From Arthrobacter sp. B3I9 (GTDB lineage: Bacteria > Actinomycetota > Actinomycetes > Actinomycetales > Micrococcaceae): a stretch of DNA of 64,000 bases. A program made the position numbers and the translations under genes. This document shows, one piece after another, positions 32,801 to 40,316 of this stretch; the first letter of the stretch is position 1; each line of letters starts with the position of its first letter. The stretch covers positions 496,001-560,000 of the forward strand of contig NZ_JAUSYO010000001.1 of assembly GCF_030816935.1 (NCBI RefSeq). Direction: 5' to 3'. The notes below the pieces were generated by a model that was not told the DNA's origin, searched no databases, and saw only the letters and a program-made list of their open reading frames with translations.

Positions 32801-33390
32801 TGCGCCGGATCGAAAACGCGGCCAAGGGCTTCCTTGGCGCCGACGAGCTGGAGCTGCTCCGGCGGGCCCTTGCTTCAGACGCCGCGGCTTGGGCCGAGGA
32901 GTTCGGTACGGCCAAGGACGTCTCCGCTCTGAGCGCCGAACGCAACATCTTCCGGTACCGGGCGCTGCCGGTGACGGTACGCCTCTCTGAAGGGGAGCCG
33001 CTCGTTCATCTGGTCAGGACTGTAGCTGCCGGCGTTCAGGCCGGATCCACGCTCACAGTCTCCAGCGGCGTCGAGCTTCCCGCCCCGCTCCGCACAGTCC
33101 TGTCCGGCCTCGGCATCGACGCGACCGTGGAGGACGACGCCGAGTGGCTGGCGGCCGCAGGCAGGCTTGCCGCGGCGGGCACGCTGTCCGGTGGCCGGAT
33201 CAGGCTTATCGGTGGCAATGCGAAGGCTTTGGCTGAGGCCACGGGCGGCCGTCCTGACCTGGCCATCTACTCCCACCCGGTCACCGAGGCCGGCCGTGTC
33301 GAGCTGCTGCCGTTCCTTCACGAACAGGCCATCAGCATCACGGCGCACCGCTTCGGCACTCCCAACCACCTTTCGGACCGCCTGATCTAG
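29848..33390 (+). CDS. putA: Bifunctional proline dehydrogenase / L-glutamate gamma-semialdehyde dehydrogenase
   Basis: 1180 residues. Oxidises proline to glutamate in two steps, FAD- then NAD-dependent. The PRODH barrel spans about residues 95-480 (VKVSSTVAPHSAW-type SIKVSS, INLDMEEYKDLD, LQAYLPDA, RVVKGANL, and IRIGVAGHNL). The aldehyde dehydrogenase spans about 530-990 with Glu740 (LAETSGKNAI) and nucleophile Cys774 (GHAGQKCSAAS). A further ~180-residue C-terminal domain follows. There is no N-terminal ribbon-helix-helix DNA-binding domain, so unlike E. coli PutA it is not its own repressor, consistent with LysR control. Linear order and length fit actinobacterial PutA. Confidence 0.95.
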   Translation: MTNISTEPRANTGSAAGAAAVSEGSPVLEAAGLAEGAIALVRHWLTEAARVPVDASAQQLAGVLKDPNGLDFTVGFVDGVVRPEDLQVAARNLAALAPKVPAFLPWYMRSAVRLGGTMAPVLPQVVIPVARRVLREMVGHLIVDATDAKLGPAIAKIRKDGIKLNVNLLGEAVLGEHEASRRLEGTHTLLSRPDVDYVSIKVSSTVAPHSAWAFDEAVEHVVQKLTPLFTRAASFAGGGQNAKFINLDMEEYKDLDMTIAVFTRILDKPEFKDLEAGIVLQAYLPDALAAMIRLQEWAAARRASGGAAIKVRVVKGANLPMEQVESSLHDWPLATWGTKQDSDTNYKRVINYSLHPDRIKNIRIGVAGHNLFDIAFAWLLAKQRGVESGIEFEMLLGMAQGQAEAVKKDVGSLLLYTPVVHPAEFDVAIAYLIRRLEEGASQDNFMSAVFELGGNSAESSALFEREKQRFLASLAQLDDAVPPPNRQQDRSLPAAPMPQDSFENTPDTDPSLPANRNWGRAILERVPTSILGNAAVDAATIDDEQTLNTVIETAVEKGKAWGALSGADRAAVLHRAGEVLESRRAELLEVMASETGKTIDQGDPEVSEAVDFAHYYAESARKLDDVDGATFVPAKLTVVTPPWNFPVAIPAGSTLAALAAGSAVVIKPAKQARRSGAVMIEALWEAGVPRDVLTMVQLGERELGRQLISHPAVDRVILTGGYETAELFRSFRKDLPLLAETSGKNAILVTPSADLDLAAKDVAYSAFGHAGQKCSAASLVILVGSVGKSKRFHNQLIDAVSSMKVGYPEDPTSQMGPIIEPAGGKLLDALTTLGEGESWAIEPKKLDESGRLWSPGVRSGVRRGSYFHLTEFFGPVLGVMTADTLEEAIAIQNQIDYGLTSGLHSLDAEELGVWLDTIQAGNLYVNRGITGAIVQRQPFGGWKKSAVGAGTKAGGPNYLVGLGDWTSKASTAAATPDSAPTPSGVRRIENAAKGFLGADELELLRRALASDAAAWAEEFGTAKDVSALSAERNIFRYRALPVTVRLSEGEPLVHLVRTVAAGVQAGSTLTVSSGVELPAPLRTVLSGLGIDATVEDDAEWLAAAGRLAAAGTLSGGRIRLIGGNAKALAEATGGRPDLAIYSHPVTEAGRVELLPFLHEQAISITAHRFGTPNHLSDRLI

Positions 33391-33398
33391 TTCCGAGC

Positions 33399-33449
33399 GC
33401 CCGGCACAACACCCCGCCTGGCACAACACCCCGCCCGGCACAAGACAAT
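33399..33449 (+). repeat. Three tandem 17 bp units after putA
   Basis: GCCCGGCACAACACCCC, then the same with one change, then a third with three changes at its end (33399-33415, 33416-33432, 33433-33449), running directly into the terminator stem. Confidence 0.8.
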
Positions 33450-33496
33450 GAGCCGGGCGGCCACCCTCCGATGGTGGCCGCCCGGCTCAGGCTTTT
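33450..33496 (+). terminator. Terminator after putA
   Basis: GAGCCGGGCGGCCACC (33450-33465) and GGTGGCCGCCCGGCTC (33473-33488) form a perfect 16 bp stem, followed by AGGCTTTTAA. Probably also serves the convergent gene on the other strand. Confidence 0.85.
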
Positions 33497-33528
33497 AAGC
33501 GGCTGGTTTATCCGGGGCGCGTCAGGGC

Positions 33529-33888
33529 TCAGCCAAAATACCAGCCGGGCGGCGCCCAGGAGGCCGGTACGGCGTGGGCGGAGTAGTCGTCACAGCCGGA
33601 GCAAAAGTACGTGACCTCACCGAGCCGGCTCACCGAGCCGTCCCTGCGGTAGGTGGCCGGGACAAAGGTCTCCAGGTAGATGAATTCGTCCGTACCGCAC
33701 CGTTCGCAGTACGGATTGGTGGCGTAGTCGGCATCTGCCAGGGATAGTGGGTGGGCGTCGCGGCGGGCCCGGCTCGAATGCTGGGCGGCGGCACCGCGAT
33801 GGGTTGCCGGCGTCAGTGGACGCATCGGCGGGTGCGTGCGTACCTCTGCGGGAGCTGGCGCATGTGGGTGGTTAGCGGCTGGCGTCAT
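33529..33888 (-). CDS. Small zinc-ribbon-like hypothetical protein
   Basis: 119 residues from ATG 33888; a longer frame reaches 33939 with a GTG but has no binding site. The first ~50 residues are Pro/His/Ala-rich and probably disordered. The C-terminal half has two CxxC pairs, CERCG and CSGCD, about 37 residues apart, a plausible zinc-binding site, and ends ASWAPPGWYFG. I do not know a function. It converges on putA. Confidence 0.6.
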   Translation of the reverse strand: MTPAANHPHAPAPAEVRTHPPMRPLTPATHRGAAAQHSSRARRDAHPLSLADADYATNPYCERCGTDEFIYLETFVPATYRRDGSVSRLGEVTYFCSGCDDYSAHAVPASWAPPGWYFG

Positions 33889-34175
33889 TGTCGGCCTATC
33901 CCGAACGCTCCGGTGGCGCTGCCTGACGGCAATCCCCACGCGAGCGTACGTTTTCTGATCGTTGTCGGAGCCTCTTCTTGACCCTCAACGTCTTCAGGAT
34001 AGGGCACCTACTGCGGGTGATCAATGGTCCGAGTAGGTACACCTCCGAGTAGCGCACGCGGGTACGGTGGGTGCGCGTTCGGCGAACCGTTAGCGCTGAA
34101 CCAGTAGAGGCCGAAGATCAATCCGAAGGCCCGGCAGGGTAGAACCGCGAGCGTCAAGCGAGGGAAAGGCGGTCA

Positions 34176-34249
34176 TGGAGCGGCTGACGGGAATCGAACC
34201 CGCGTATCGAGCTTGGGAAGCTAGCGCTCTACCATTGAGCTACAGCCGC
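34176..34249 (-). tRNA. tRNA-Gly (anticodon CCC)
   Basis: 74 nt including encoded CCA. Read on the minus strand: acceptor GCGGCTG/CAGCCGC, D-arm GCTC/GAGC, anticodon loop TTCCCAA (anticodon CCC), T-arm CGGGTTCGATTCCCG. The second anticodon-stem pair is a T-C mismatch, otherwise standard. It marks the left border of the exopolysaccharide locus. Confidence 0.95.
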
Positions 34250-34525
34250 GTTGCTGCGCATTTCAGCGCTGCGGAAACCAGCTTACAACAGCGCGAGCAC
34301 TTCCCCGCACACGTGCGAGCAGCGGTTCGCCAAACGCTTTTGGTCCCTGCAATGCCCTGGCGCTGGATCCTTCGTAATGTCAGTGATTCGGGAAACTCCG
34401 GACATGGCCAACTCGAGTTGTGCCTGCAACAATGTCCGGGGAGCTCCTAGCCACGTCCGGAGGAGCGGGAAACGGCATCGACGGGGGCACAATGCAATAT
34501 TCAGGACCGCAGGTTAAGAGCCCAA
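34250..34525 (+). promoter_or_regulatory. Upstream region of the exopolysaccharide locus with nested palindromes
   Basis: No gene. CCGGACAT (34398-34405) and ATGTCCGG (34432-34439) form inverted arms around a perfect 12 bp palindrome CAACTCGAGTTG (34409-34420) and a GTTG/CAAC hairpin. It may be an operator for the locus or an RNA structure in its leader. No clear -35/-10 pair was found. Confidence 0.45.
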
Positions 34526-36007
34526 ATGTTTGACGTTTGTGTCGTCGGTGGCGGCACCATGGGCTTATTCCTTGCAGCGGAGCAATCAGCTAGGGGCAAG
34601 AGTGTCATCTTGCTGGAAGCAGGACGAAGCCCCGGAGAAAACAAGGATCAGCTCCTGGGCTCGCGCCCGGTTCGTGGTTCTCACCGGGGCTCGGAGCAGG
34701 CGTGGACCACCGGCTTGGGAGGTACGAGTCAACTGTGGGGCGGCCAGCTGTGGCCCTGGCAGGATTGGGAGTTTGCCGGGTTGCCGCAGAAGGGCATCAG
34801 CGCGTGGCCCCTCGACTTCGGCGACGTCAGCCCATATTACGAGCGTGTTCTGCGGGCGTTGGGTCTTCCAGCAACCCACGCGCAGATACACGGCCGCTTC
34901 GGGTTTGCCAGCAAGCTTCCCACAGTGCCCGTAGGCGATTACTCCCTCAAGTACTCGTCGTGGATTGATCGTTCCCGGAGAAACTTTGGCAAGAACGCCG
35001 CGATCCGAGCGCAGCTGCGGAATGTAACTGTACGGCAGGGCGCTGTAGTGAACCGCATAAATGAAACCGGTTCGGGAACAGCCCACATTGAGCTCCGGGA
35101 CGATTCCGGGGCGTTGTCAACAGTATCGGCAAAGAAGGTTGTGCTGGCCGCTGGAACGCTGGGCAACGCCCGCATTCTTCGGAATTCTGAAGTGTCACAG
35201 GATCTGCCGGCGCTGGGGCGGGGATTTCTGGACCACGTTTCCAAACGCATTGCACGAGTTGACGTCCTGGACTGGAACAAGTTCCGCGCCTTTTCCGCGC
35301 CTAAAAGCGTCCGGGGCGTTCTCGCTTCACCACGCATTGTACCGGGCGTGACATTATTAAATGCACATCAGCTGTTGCCTTGCTACGCCCACTGGGAATT
35401 CGCCTCGCCCAGCAGTGGGGCCGTGGCATCGTTGAGAGCCTTGTTGCGGGCCGGCCAGACCGGTGAACCGCGGCCGCCCCTTTCCACGACGTTGGCCAAT
35501 ATGTGGGGTGAATCCGGTGAATTGATCGAGGCCGTGGCTCGAAGCGTGAGGTACAGGGAGCGGCCTGTGCCGACGTCTAGCAAGCCGTATCTGCGGCTCG
35601 ATGTGCAACAGCCGACCCGGCACGACGTCCAACTCACGTGGTCAGGAAACAACGCGGAGCCTGATTTCCCCAACCTGTCTCTTGCCTGGCGCACTGGCAG
35701 GGAGGAGGACGCAACCGCCCACGCCATAACCCACAGACTCGTGGACTTTCTCAATTCCCTCGATATCGGTGCCGCGGTGCACGAGTTGCCTCCAGGCGAC
35801 ACGTTTGAAGATATCTTCCACATGATGGGCGGAACCCGAATGTCGGGAACGCCCGCAGAGGGAGTCGTGGATCCGGACTGCAAGGTTTTTGGCACTGCCA
35901 GTGTCTTCGTCGCCGGGGCGTCCGTTTTTCCAAGCGGAGGTATGGCCAACCCCACTTTCACGGCACTCGCCCTGACAGCAAGGATCGGCGACAAAATCGC
36001 GGACTAG
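34526..36007 (+). CDS. GMC-type FAD-dependent oxidoreductase
   Basis: 493 residues. FAD-binding VVGGGTMGLFLAAEQSARG (7-25) at the N-terminus, the TTGLGGTSQLWGGQLWPW segment, AKKVVLAAGTLGNARIL, and the C-terminal GMC signature HMMGGTRMSG...VFVAGASVFPSGGMANPTFTALAL. No signal peptide. Such enzymes oxidise sugar or alcohol hydroxyls. As first gene of the polysaccharide locus it may oxidise a sugar nucleotide or a lipid-linked sugar; this is inference from position. Codon use is less GC-rich than in the flanks. No strong binding site; the start is the first ATG with the complete Rossmann motif. Confidence 0.8.
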   Translation: MFDVCVVGGGTMGLFLAAEQSARGKSVILLEAGRSPGENKDQLLGSRPVRGSHRGSEQAWTTGLGGTSQLWGGQLWPWQDWEFAGLPQKGISAWPLDFGDVSPYYERVLRALGLPATHAQIHGRFGFASKLPTVPVGDYSLKYSSWIDRSRRNFGKNAAIRAQLRNVTVRQGAVVNRINETGSGTAHIELRDDSGALSTVSAKKVVLAAGTLGNARILRNSEVSQDLPALGRGFLDHVSKRIARVDVLDWNKFRAFSAPKSVRGVLASPRIVPGVTLLNAHQLLPCYAHWEFASPSSGAVASLRALLRAGQTGEPRPPLSTTLANMWGESGELIEAVARSVRYRERPVPTSSKPYLRLDVQQPTRHDVQLTWSGNNAEPDFPNLSLAWRTGREEDATAHAITHRLVDFLNSLDIGAAVHELPPGDTFEDIFHMMGGTRMSGTPAEGVVDPDCKVFGTASVFVAGASVFPSGGMANPTFTALALTARIGDKIAD

Positions 36008-36188
36008 CAGGTAGGGCCGCGTAGTGCAGTCGCGACTCCGGGTAATGGATACAAGTAGTGGACCCGGGACGGGCAACGTGACGAGTGGCCGGGGACTCGA
36101 AGAGGGGTAGAACCCACTCGTGTGCAGCTGAATGCCATCTAATTTACTTGGGGAGACCACACCCAACCACGTCGCTAGAAGGTCTCCT

Positions 36189-36314
36189 ATGTATAAGCAG
36201 AAGTTGATGCTGGTCCGTCAGTCGTTGCCAACGGGTGGGCGACGTTACCGACCGGGGCCACAGGAACAGGGCCGCCTTAACGGTCAACGGCCGGGGCGCA
36301 GGCGGCAGCCATGA
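36189..36314 (+). CDS. Possible small basic protein coupled to the priming transferase
   Basis: 41 codons from ATG 36189 (AAGG 8 bases upstream) to a TGA that overlaps the next ATG as ATGA. The product would be very basic (MYKQKLMLVRQSL... then Arg/Gly/Pro-rich) with no known match. The exact overlap favours a coupling peptide, but third-position composition is only mildly biased. The rest of the 303-base gap (36008-36310) shows no other gene. Confidence 0.3.
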   Translation: MYKQKLMLVRQSLPTGGRRYRPGPQEQGRLNGQRPGRRRQP

Positions 36315-37933
36315 GTGAGCTCAAGCAGCGGCCTGAGGTTCGCGCCTTGGTTCGACCGCCGGCCCCCGTCCTAGTTCCGTCTGGCTCACAAGTTTCGCAG
36401 GGGCCGGGGGGCGTCGCCACTGTGGCTCTCCCTTCGCCGACATTCACGTTTCCGGACTTCAAGGCGGCCAGGCCGGGGCGGCTAGAAGGCAGCAAGCAGC
36501 GCGAGGGCCTTCGTTGGGCGAAACGATACCGCCACCTGCTTCTTGTCGCCGACGCCCTGGTCATTACCGCAGTGACCGCCGCCGCGCACCTCACTCGGTT
36601 CGGACTCAGCACAGCGAGCACGGTCGAATTCGGCAATGTTCGTGTCGATTATCTGTACATCTCCTTAGCTATTGCTGTGGCTTGGATGCTGGCACTCGGC
36701 CTCTATAAGAGCCGGGATACCCAGATCGTGGGAGTAGGTATTGACGAATACAGGCGCGTGGTTAGCGCGAGTGCGATGCTGTTGGGACTTATCGCCTTGT
36801 TGTGTTTTGTTTTGAATATCGACGTTGCCCGGGGATTCTTTGCACTGGCCCTCCCGGCCGGACTTATCGGGCTGCTGGTTGCTCGTTGCAGCCTGCGTCA
36901 GTGGCTGACCCGGCAGCGAGTCCGTGGTCATTATCTTTCCCGAGTGATCGTGCTGGGCAGGCCGAGCGACGTCCGTTATGTCGTCAGCCAGATCGAAAAG
37001 AAGTCCGGTGCCGCGTACAAGGTTGTGGGTGTTGCCCTCGCGGGCGGCAACGGCTTGGGCGCTTTCACTCAGGGTGGTCAGGTATTCGATGTGGTGGGGG
37101 ACGAGCGGAGCGTTGTGGAAGCGGTGGCCTCCGTGGACGCTGACGCGGTGGTCGTCGCCGGGCCCATGAAGGGCGGCAGCCGTTACATCCAGCGGCTGGG
37201 CTGGAAACTCGAGCAGTCTTCCACGCAGTTGATTCTGACCACCGGCTTGACCAACGTTGCCGGTCCGCGGATCCATTCCCGGCCCGTTGAGGGACTGCCT
37301 CTTATGCACGTGGAGTTGCCCCAGTACTCCGGCGCAAAGCACGCCGTAAAGAGAATGTTCGACGTCGTCCTGGCGGCAGTGGCATCAGTGGCGTTGCTCC
37401 CGGTGTTCGTGTTCCTCGCAGTCATGATTAAGCGGGACAGCCCGGGGCCGGTCATTTTCCGGCAGGAACGTGTGGGCCGTGGCGGTGAGAAGTTCCACAT
37501 GCTGAAGTTTCGTTCAATGGTCGTAACGGCCGAGGACGACCTTGAAGGTTTGCTTGAGCAGAATGAAGGCGCCGGCTTGTTGTTTAAGATGCAGAACGAT
37601 CCACGGGTTACTGAGGTCGGACGGTGGATGCGGAAGTACTCTTTGGACGAGCTGCCGCAACTCTGGAACGTCCTTAAGGGCGACATGAGCTTGGTCGGCC
37701 CACGGCCTCCGCTGCAGCGGGAGGTCGACAAGTACCAGAACAAAGTCCTGCGGCGCCTGTACATCAAGCCGGGACTGACGGGCATGTGGCAGATTAACGG
37801 CCGGTCCGAGCTGAATTGGCGCGACAGTGTCCGACTGGATCTGTACTACGTCGAGAACTGGTCACTGGCAGGCGACCTCATCATCATCTGGCGCACCGCC
37901 AGGATGCTCATGAAACCCGTTGGCGCGTACTGA
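36311..37933 (+). CDS. Polyprenyl glycosylphosphotransferase (priming sugar transferase)
   Basis: 540 residues, size of WbaP/CpsE-type enzymes. Four N-terminal membrane helices (about 75-215), a soluble nucleotide-binding-like middle domain, a fifth helix (VFDVVLAAVASVALLPVF region), and the bacterial sugar transferase core: LKFRSM, YSLDELPQLWNVLKGDMSLVGPRPP and KPGLTGMWQINGRS. It transfers a sugar-1-phosphate from a UDP-sugar to undecaprenyl phosphate at the inner leaflet, starting repeat-unit synthesis. The first ~70 residues are a Pro-rich cytoplasmic extension. Confidence 0.9.
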   Translation: MSELKQRPEVRALVRPPAPVLVPSGSQVSQGPGGVATVALPSPTFTFPDFKAARPGRLEGSKQREGLRWAKRYRHLLLVADALVITAVTAAAHLTRFGLSTASTVEFGNVRVDYLYISLAIAVAWMLALGLYKSRDTQIVGVGIDEYRRVVSASAMLLGLIALLCFVLNIDVARGFFALALPAGLIGLLVARCSLRQWLTRQRVRGHYLSRVIVLGRPSDVRYVVSQIEKKSGAAYKVVGVALAGGNGLGAFTQGGQVFDVVGDERSVVEAVASVDADAVVVAGPMKGGSRYIQRLGWKLEQSSTQLILTTGLTNVAGPRIHSRPVEGLPLMHVELPQYSGAKHAVKRMFDVVLAAVASVALLPVFVFLAVMIKRDSPGPVIFRQERVGRGGEKFHMLKFRSMVVTAEDDLEGLLEQNEGAGLLFKMQNDPRVTEVGRWMRKYSLDELPQLWNVLKGDMSLVGPRPPLQREVDKYQNKVLRRLYIKPGLTGMWQINGRSELNWRDSVRLDLYYVENWSLAGDLIIIWRTARMLMKPVGAY

Positions 37934-37975
37934 ATGTTCCAAGGTCTCTGTTTTACGAAGGGGAAAGGCAAGACG

Positions 37976-38629
37976 ATGATCACACCAGTTGCGGGGGCTA
38001 GTGGGGTTCGTGGAGGTCCAAATACGGCTCAGCCCCTCCGGGTGGGGGAGTCCGGTCGGCGGCAACCGCCAGTGATTGACCTGGCCCAAGCACCAGGGGC
38101 GGGGGAGGCATGGGACAAGCCGCGGGCGGTGGTCTACGCCTGGCGGATCTGTGAACTCTTGTTCGTCAGCAGCCCCTGGCAGATCAGTTCCCGGCTGAGG
38201 GTGGCCGCGCTGCGAGCCTTTGGATCGGAGATTGGGGAGAACGTGACGTTCCGGCCCCGCACCCGGGTCAGCTTTCCGTGGAAACTCCACATCGGGTCCG
38301 GGTGCTGGATTGGTGAAGGAGTATGGTTCCACAACCAAGACCACGTCTTCATCGGTTCCAACGTCGTGGTTTCGCAGGAATGCTTTATTACGACAGGGAG
38401 CCACCGGGCGCGCTCGGATATGGGTCTGGTAACGAGTCCGGTGCATATCGACGACGGCGCCTGGGTCACCTCGCGGTGCATGGTCTTGGGCGGCACCCAC
38501 ATCGGTCAGTCGGCCGTGGTGGAGCCCCTGACGGTTGTCCGGGGAGATGTCCCGGCGAACGCCGTCTACGGGCGACCCAACGGACCCACTGTGATCAGGG
38601 AGCGATTCCGGGAAGACGACGCCCGGTGA
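37976..38629 (+). CDS. WcaF-like LbH acetyltransferase
   Basis: 217 residues from ATG 37976, preferred because AAGGGGAAAGG stands before it; ATG 37934 abuts the previous stop and is an alternative. Hexapeptide-repeat left-handed beta-helix with IGSGCWIGEGVWFHNQDHVFIGSNVVVSQECFITTGSH-type turns (seen in parts) and VVRGDVPANAVYGRPNGP at the end, as in WcaF and related CoA-dependent O-acetyltransferases. Probably acetylates a sugar of the repeat unit. Converges with the SGNH gene. Confidence 0.85.
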   Translation: MITPVAGASGVRGGPNTAQPLRVGESGRRQPPVIDLAQAPGAGEAWDKPRAVVYAWRICELLFVSSPWQISSRLRVAALRAFGSEIGENVTFRPRTRVSFPWKLHIGSGCWIGEGVWFHNQDHVFIGSNVVVSQECFITTGSHRARSDMGLVTSPVHIDDGAWVTSRCMVLGGTHIGQSAVVEPLTVVRGDVPANAVYGRPNGPTVIRERFREDDAR

Positions 38630-38643
38630 TGGAACAATGCACC

Positions 38644-39426
38644 TTAGGGAGTGGTCGTGGTGGCCAGGTTCTTGGAAATTTCGACGTACATCTTTTCGGC
38701 CATGTACTGATGGCCCGCATCAGTGGGATGGACGCCGTCGCCGCCGATGAGTTTAGCGTTGGCGCCGAAGAACCAGCCTTCGCTGAGCGGGCTGACGAAC
38801 GTAGCGCCGGCGGTAGATGCGGCAGCGGAAATCACCTGCGTGTTGGCGGAGATGAAGGCCGGTACATTCTCGTTAACCCAGGCCGGGCCTACCACGACCA
38901 GCTTCGCTTTCGGCGCCCGCTCGTGGATCTTTGCAAAGAGGTCTGTCGCAGCGGCTGTCATGGTCGCTGCGTCCTGCTTGCCGTCATTCCTGCTCCCGAA
39001 AACCAGGACCAGGTCGGCCGACGAGCGCAGCTGGGCAACAGCGGCTTCGGCGAATGTCAGTTTGTCGGGTCCCCGTGTGATGTAACCGCCACCGGGTACT
39101 GCCATGACGTTCATGTCGACGGGCCGCGACTCCGCGTAGAAGCGGGACCCCACGATCTTGGTCCAATTGGCCGCCCCGTAGCCGCCTTCGTCCGAACCGC
39201 CGACGTACGAGTCTCCGATGATGTCCACGTTGGGTACAGCGGGGTGACTGGTTGGAAGCGCAGCAGAGGAGGGGGCCGGAGCCGCGTTCACGTCGTTGTC
39301 CCGCATCGTCAGCGCCAGCAGCACAACGACGATTGCCACCACGGCGAGCAAACCGAATCCCAGCTCCTTTGCGTAACCGAACGGAAAAGACGTTTTGTTC
39401 CGGTTTCGAGGCTTCGAAAAATCCAT
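38644..39426 (-). CDS. Membrane-anchored SGNH/GDSL hydrolase
   Basis: 260 residues from ATG 39426; TAGTAT about 8 bases before it suggests a leaderless transcript, and a TTG two codons earlier is possible. One N-terminal membrane helix (GLLAVVAIVVVLLAL), then an extracellular SGNH domain: block I VDIIGDSYVGG, block III FGSRND, block V GGDGVHPTDAGH (catalytic Asp/His). Likely an esterase or acetyl-transfer partner acting on the exported polysaccharide, opposite in effect to the acetyltransferase beside it. The substrate is inferred from context only. Confidence 0.8.
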   Translation of the reverse strand: MDFSKPRNRNKTSFPFGYAKELGFGLLAVVAIVVVLLALTMRDNDVNAAPAPSSAALPTSHPAVPNVDIIGDSYVGGSDEGGYGAANWTKIVGSRFYAESRPVDMNVMAVPGGGYITRGPDKLTFAEAAVAQLRSSADLVLVFGSRNDGKQDAATMTAAATDLFAKIHERAPKAKLVVVGPAWVNENVPAFISANTQVISAAASTAGATFVSPLSEGWFFGANAKLIGGDGVHPTDAGHQYMAEKMYVEISKNLATTTTP

Positions 39427-39467
39427 TTCCAAATACTATCGGCAATCCACTCCTGAGGGGGAAGTGC

Positions 39468-40316
39468 ATGCACAAGATACCAGTTTCGGTCCTTATCCAG
39501 ACGAAAAATGAAGAGCCGAGCATCGAGAAATGCGTGGCAGCGCTCAGCGACTTCGACGAGGTCATCGTGGTCGACTCGAACAGTAGCGACCGCACCGCGG
39601 AGCTCGCCCGTGCCTGTGGTGCACAGGTGATCAACTTTACTTGGGATGGCAAGTTCCCGCAGAAGAAGCAGTGGCAGCTTCAGCACGCCCAGACCCGCCA
39701 TCCCTGGATATTGTTTCTTGACGCCGATGAATATCCGAGCCCCGAGCTGATCGCGGAAATCGCCGCCATCGTCTCCAATCCGTCGGAGCACCGGGTGGCC
39801 TTTGACATCCCGATTTCATATTATTTCGCCGGCAGGGAGCTCAAGCACGGCCATCAGGTCGTGAAACGCACGCTCTTGAAGCGGGGCTATAACGAATACA
39901 AGGACACCGGTCTGGTGAAACTTCCGGTGATCACCGAGCTGGAAGTGCACTACCAACCCGAAGCGAATGGCGACGTGGGGCGGACCGAGGGCCTGCTCGC
40001 GCACCATGACCTTGACCCGGTGCGCACCTGGTTCGACAGGCACAATAAGTACTCCGACTGGGAAGCATACATCCATGCCGACCCGGTAATGACGCGCACC
40101 GTCCGCGCTTTCAAGAGCGACCAGGGGCAGCGCTTCGACGTTGTACCTTTCAAGCCGCTCGCGTTCTGGCTCTACAGCTACGTCGTCCGCCGCGGTTTCC
40201 TGGACGGACGGGCCGGCTTCGACTACGCAGTCGCGTTGGCGGGCTACTACTGGCAAATTGGCCTCAAGACGCGTGAACTCAAGCGCAGCGGCTGGCGGCT
40301 GGCTGATTATGTTTAA
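39468..40316 (+). CDS. Family 2 glycosyltransferase
   Basis: 282 residues from ATG 39468, set by the binding site GAGGGGGA. GT-A fold with VSVLIQTKNEEPSIEKCVAAL, VVDSNSSDRT and the metal-binding D85-A-D87 (FLDADEYP). Resembles WaaE/KdtX-type GT2 enzymes. Adds one sugar to the lipid-linked repeat unit in the cytoplasm. Its stop overlaps the next start by 8 bases, so the two glycosyltransferases are coupled. Confidence 0.88.
   Translation: MHKIPVSVLIQTKNEEPSIEKCVAALSDFDEVIVVDSNSSDRTAELARACGAQVINFTWDGKFPQKKQWQLQHAQTRHPWILFLDADEYPSPELIAEIAAIVSNPSEHRVAFDIPISYYFAGRELKHGHQVVKRTLLKRGYNEYKDTGLVKLPVITELEVHYQPEANGDVGRTEGLLAHHDLDPVRTWFDRHNKYSDWEAYIHADPVMTRTVRAFKSDQGQRFDVVPFKPLAFWLYSYVVRRGFLDGRAGFDYAVALAGYYWQIGLKTRELKRSGWRLADYV

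Noticed and set aside
34100..34530. Integrated element at tRNA-Gly
   Set aside because: No integrase and no repeat of the tRNA 3' end within the window; the tRNA 3' end points away from the EPS locus.
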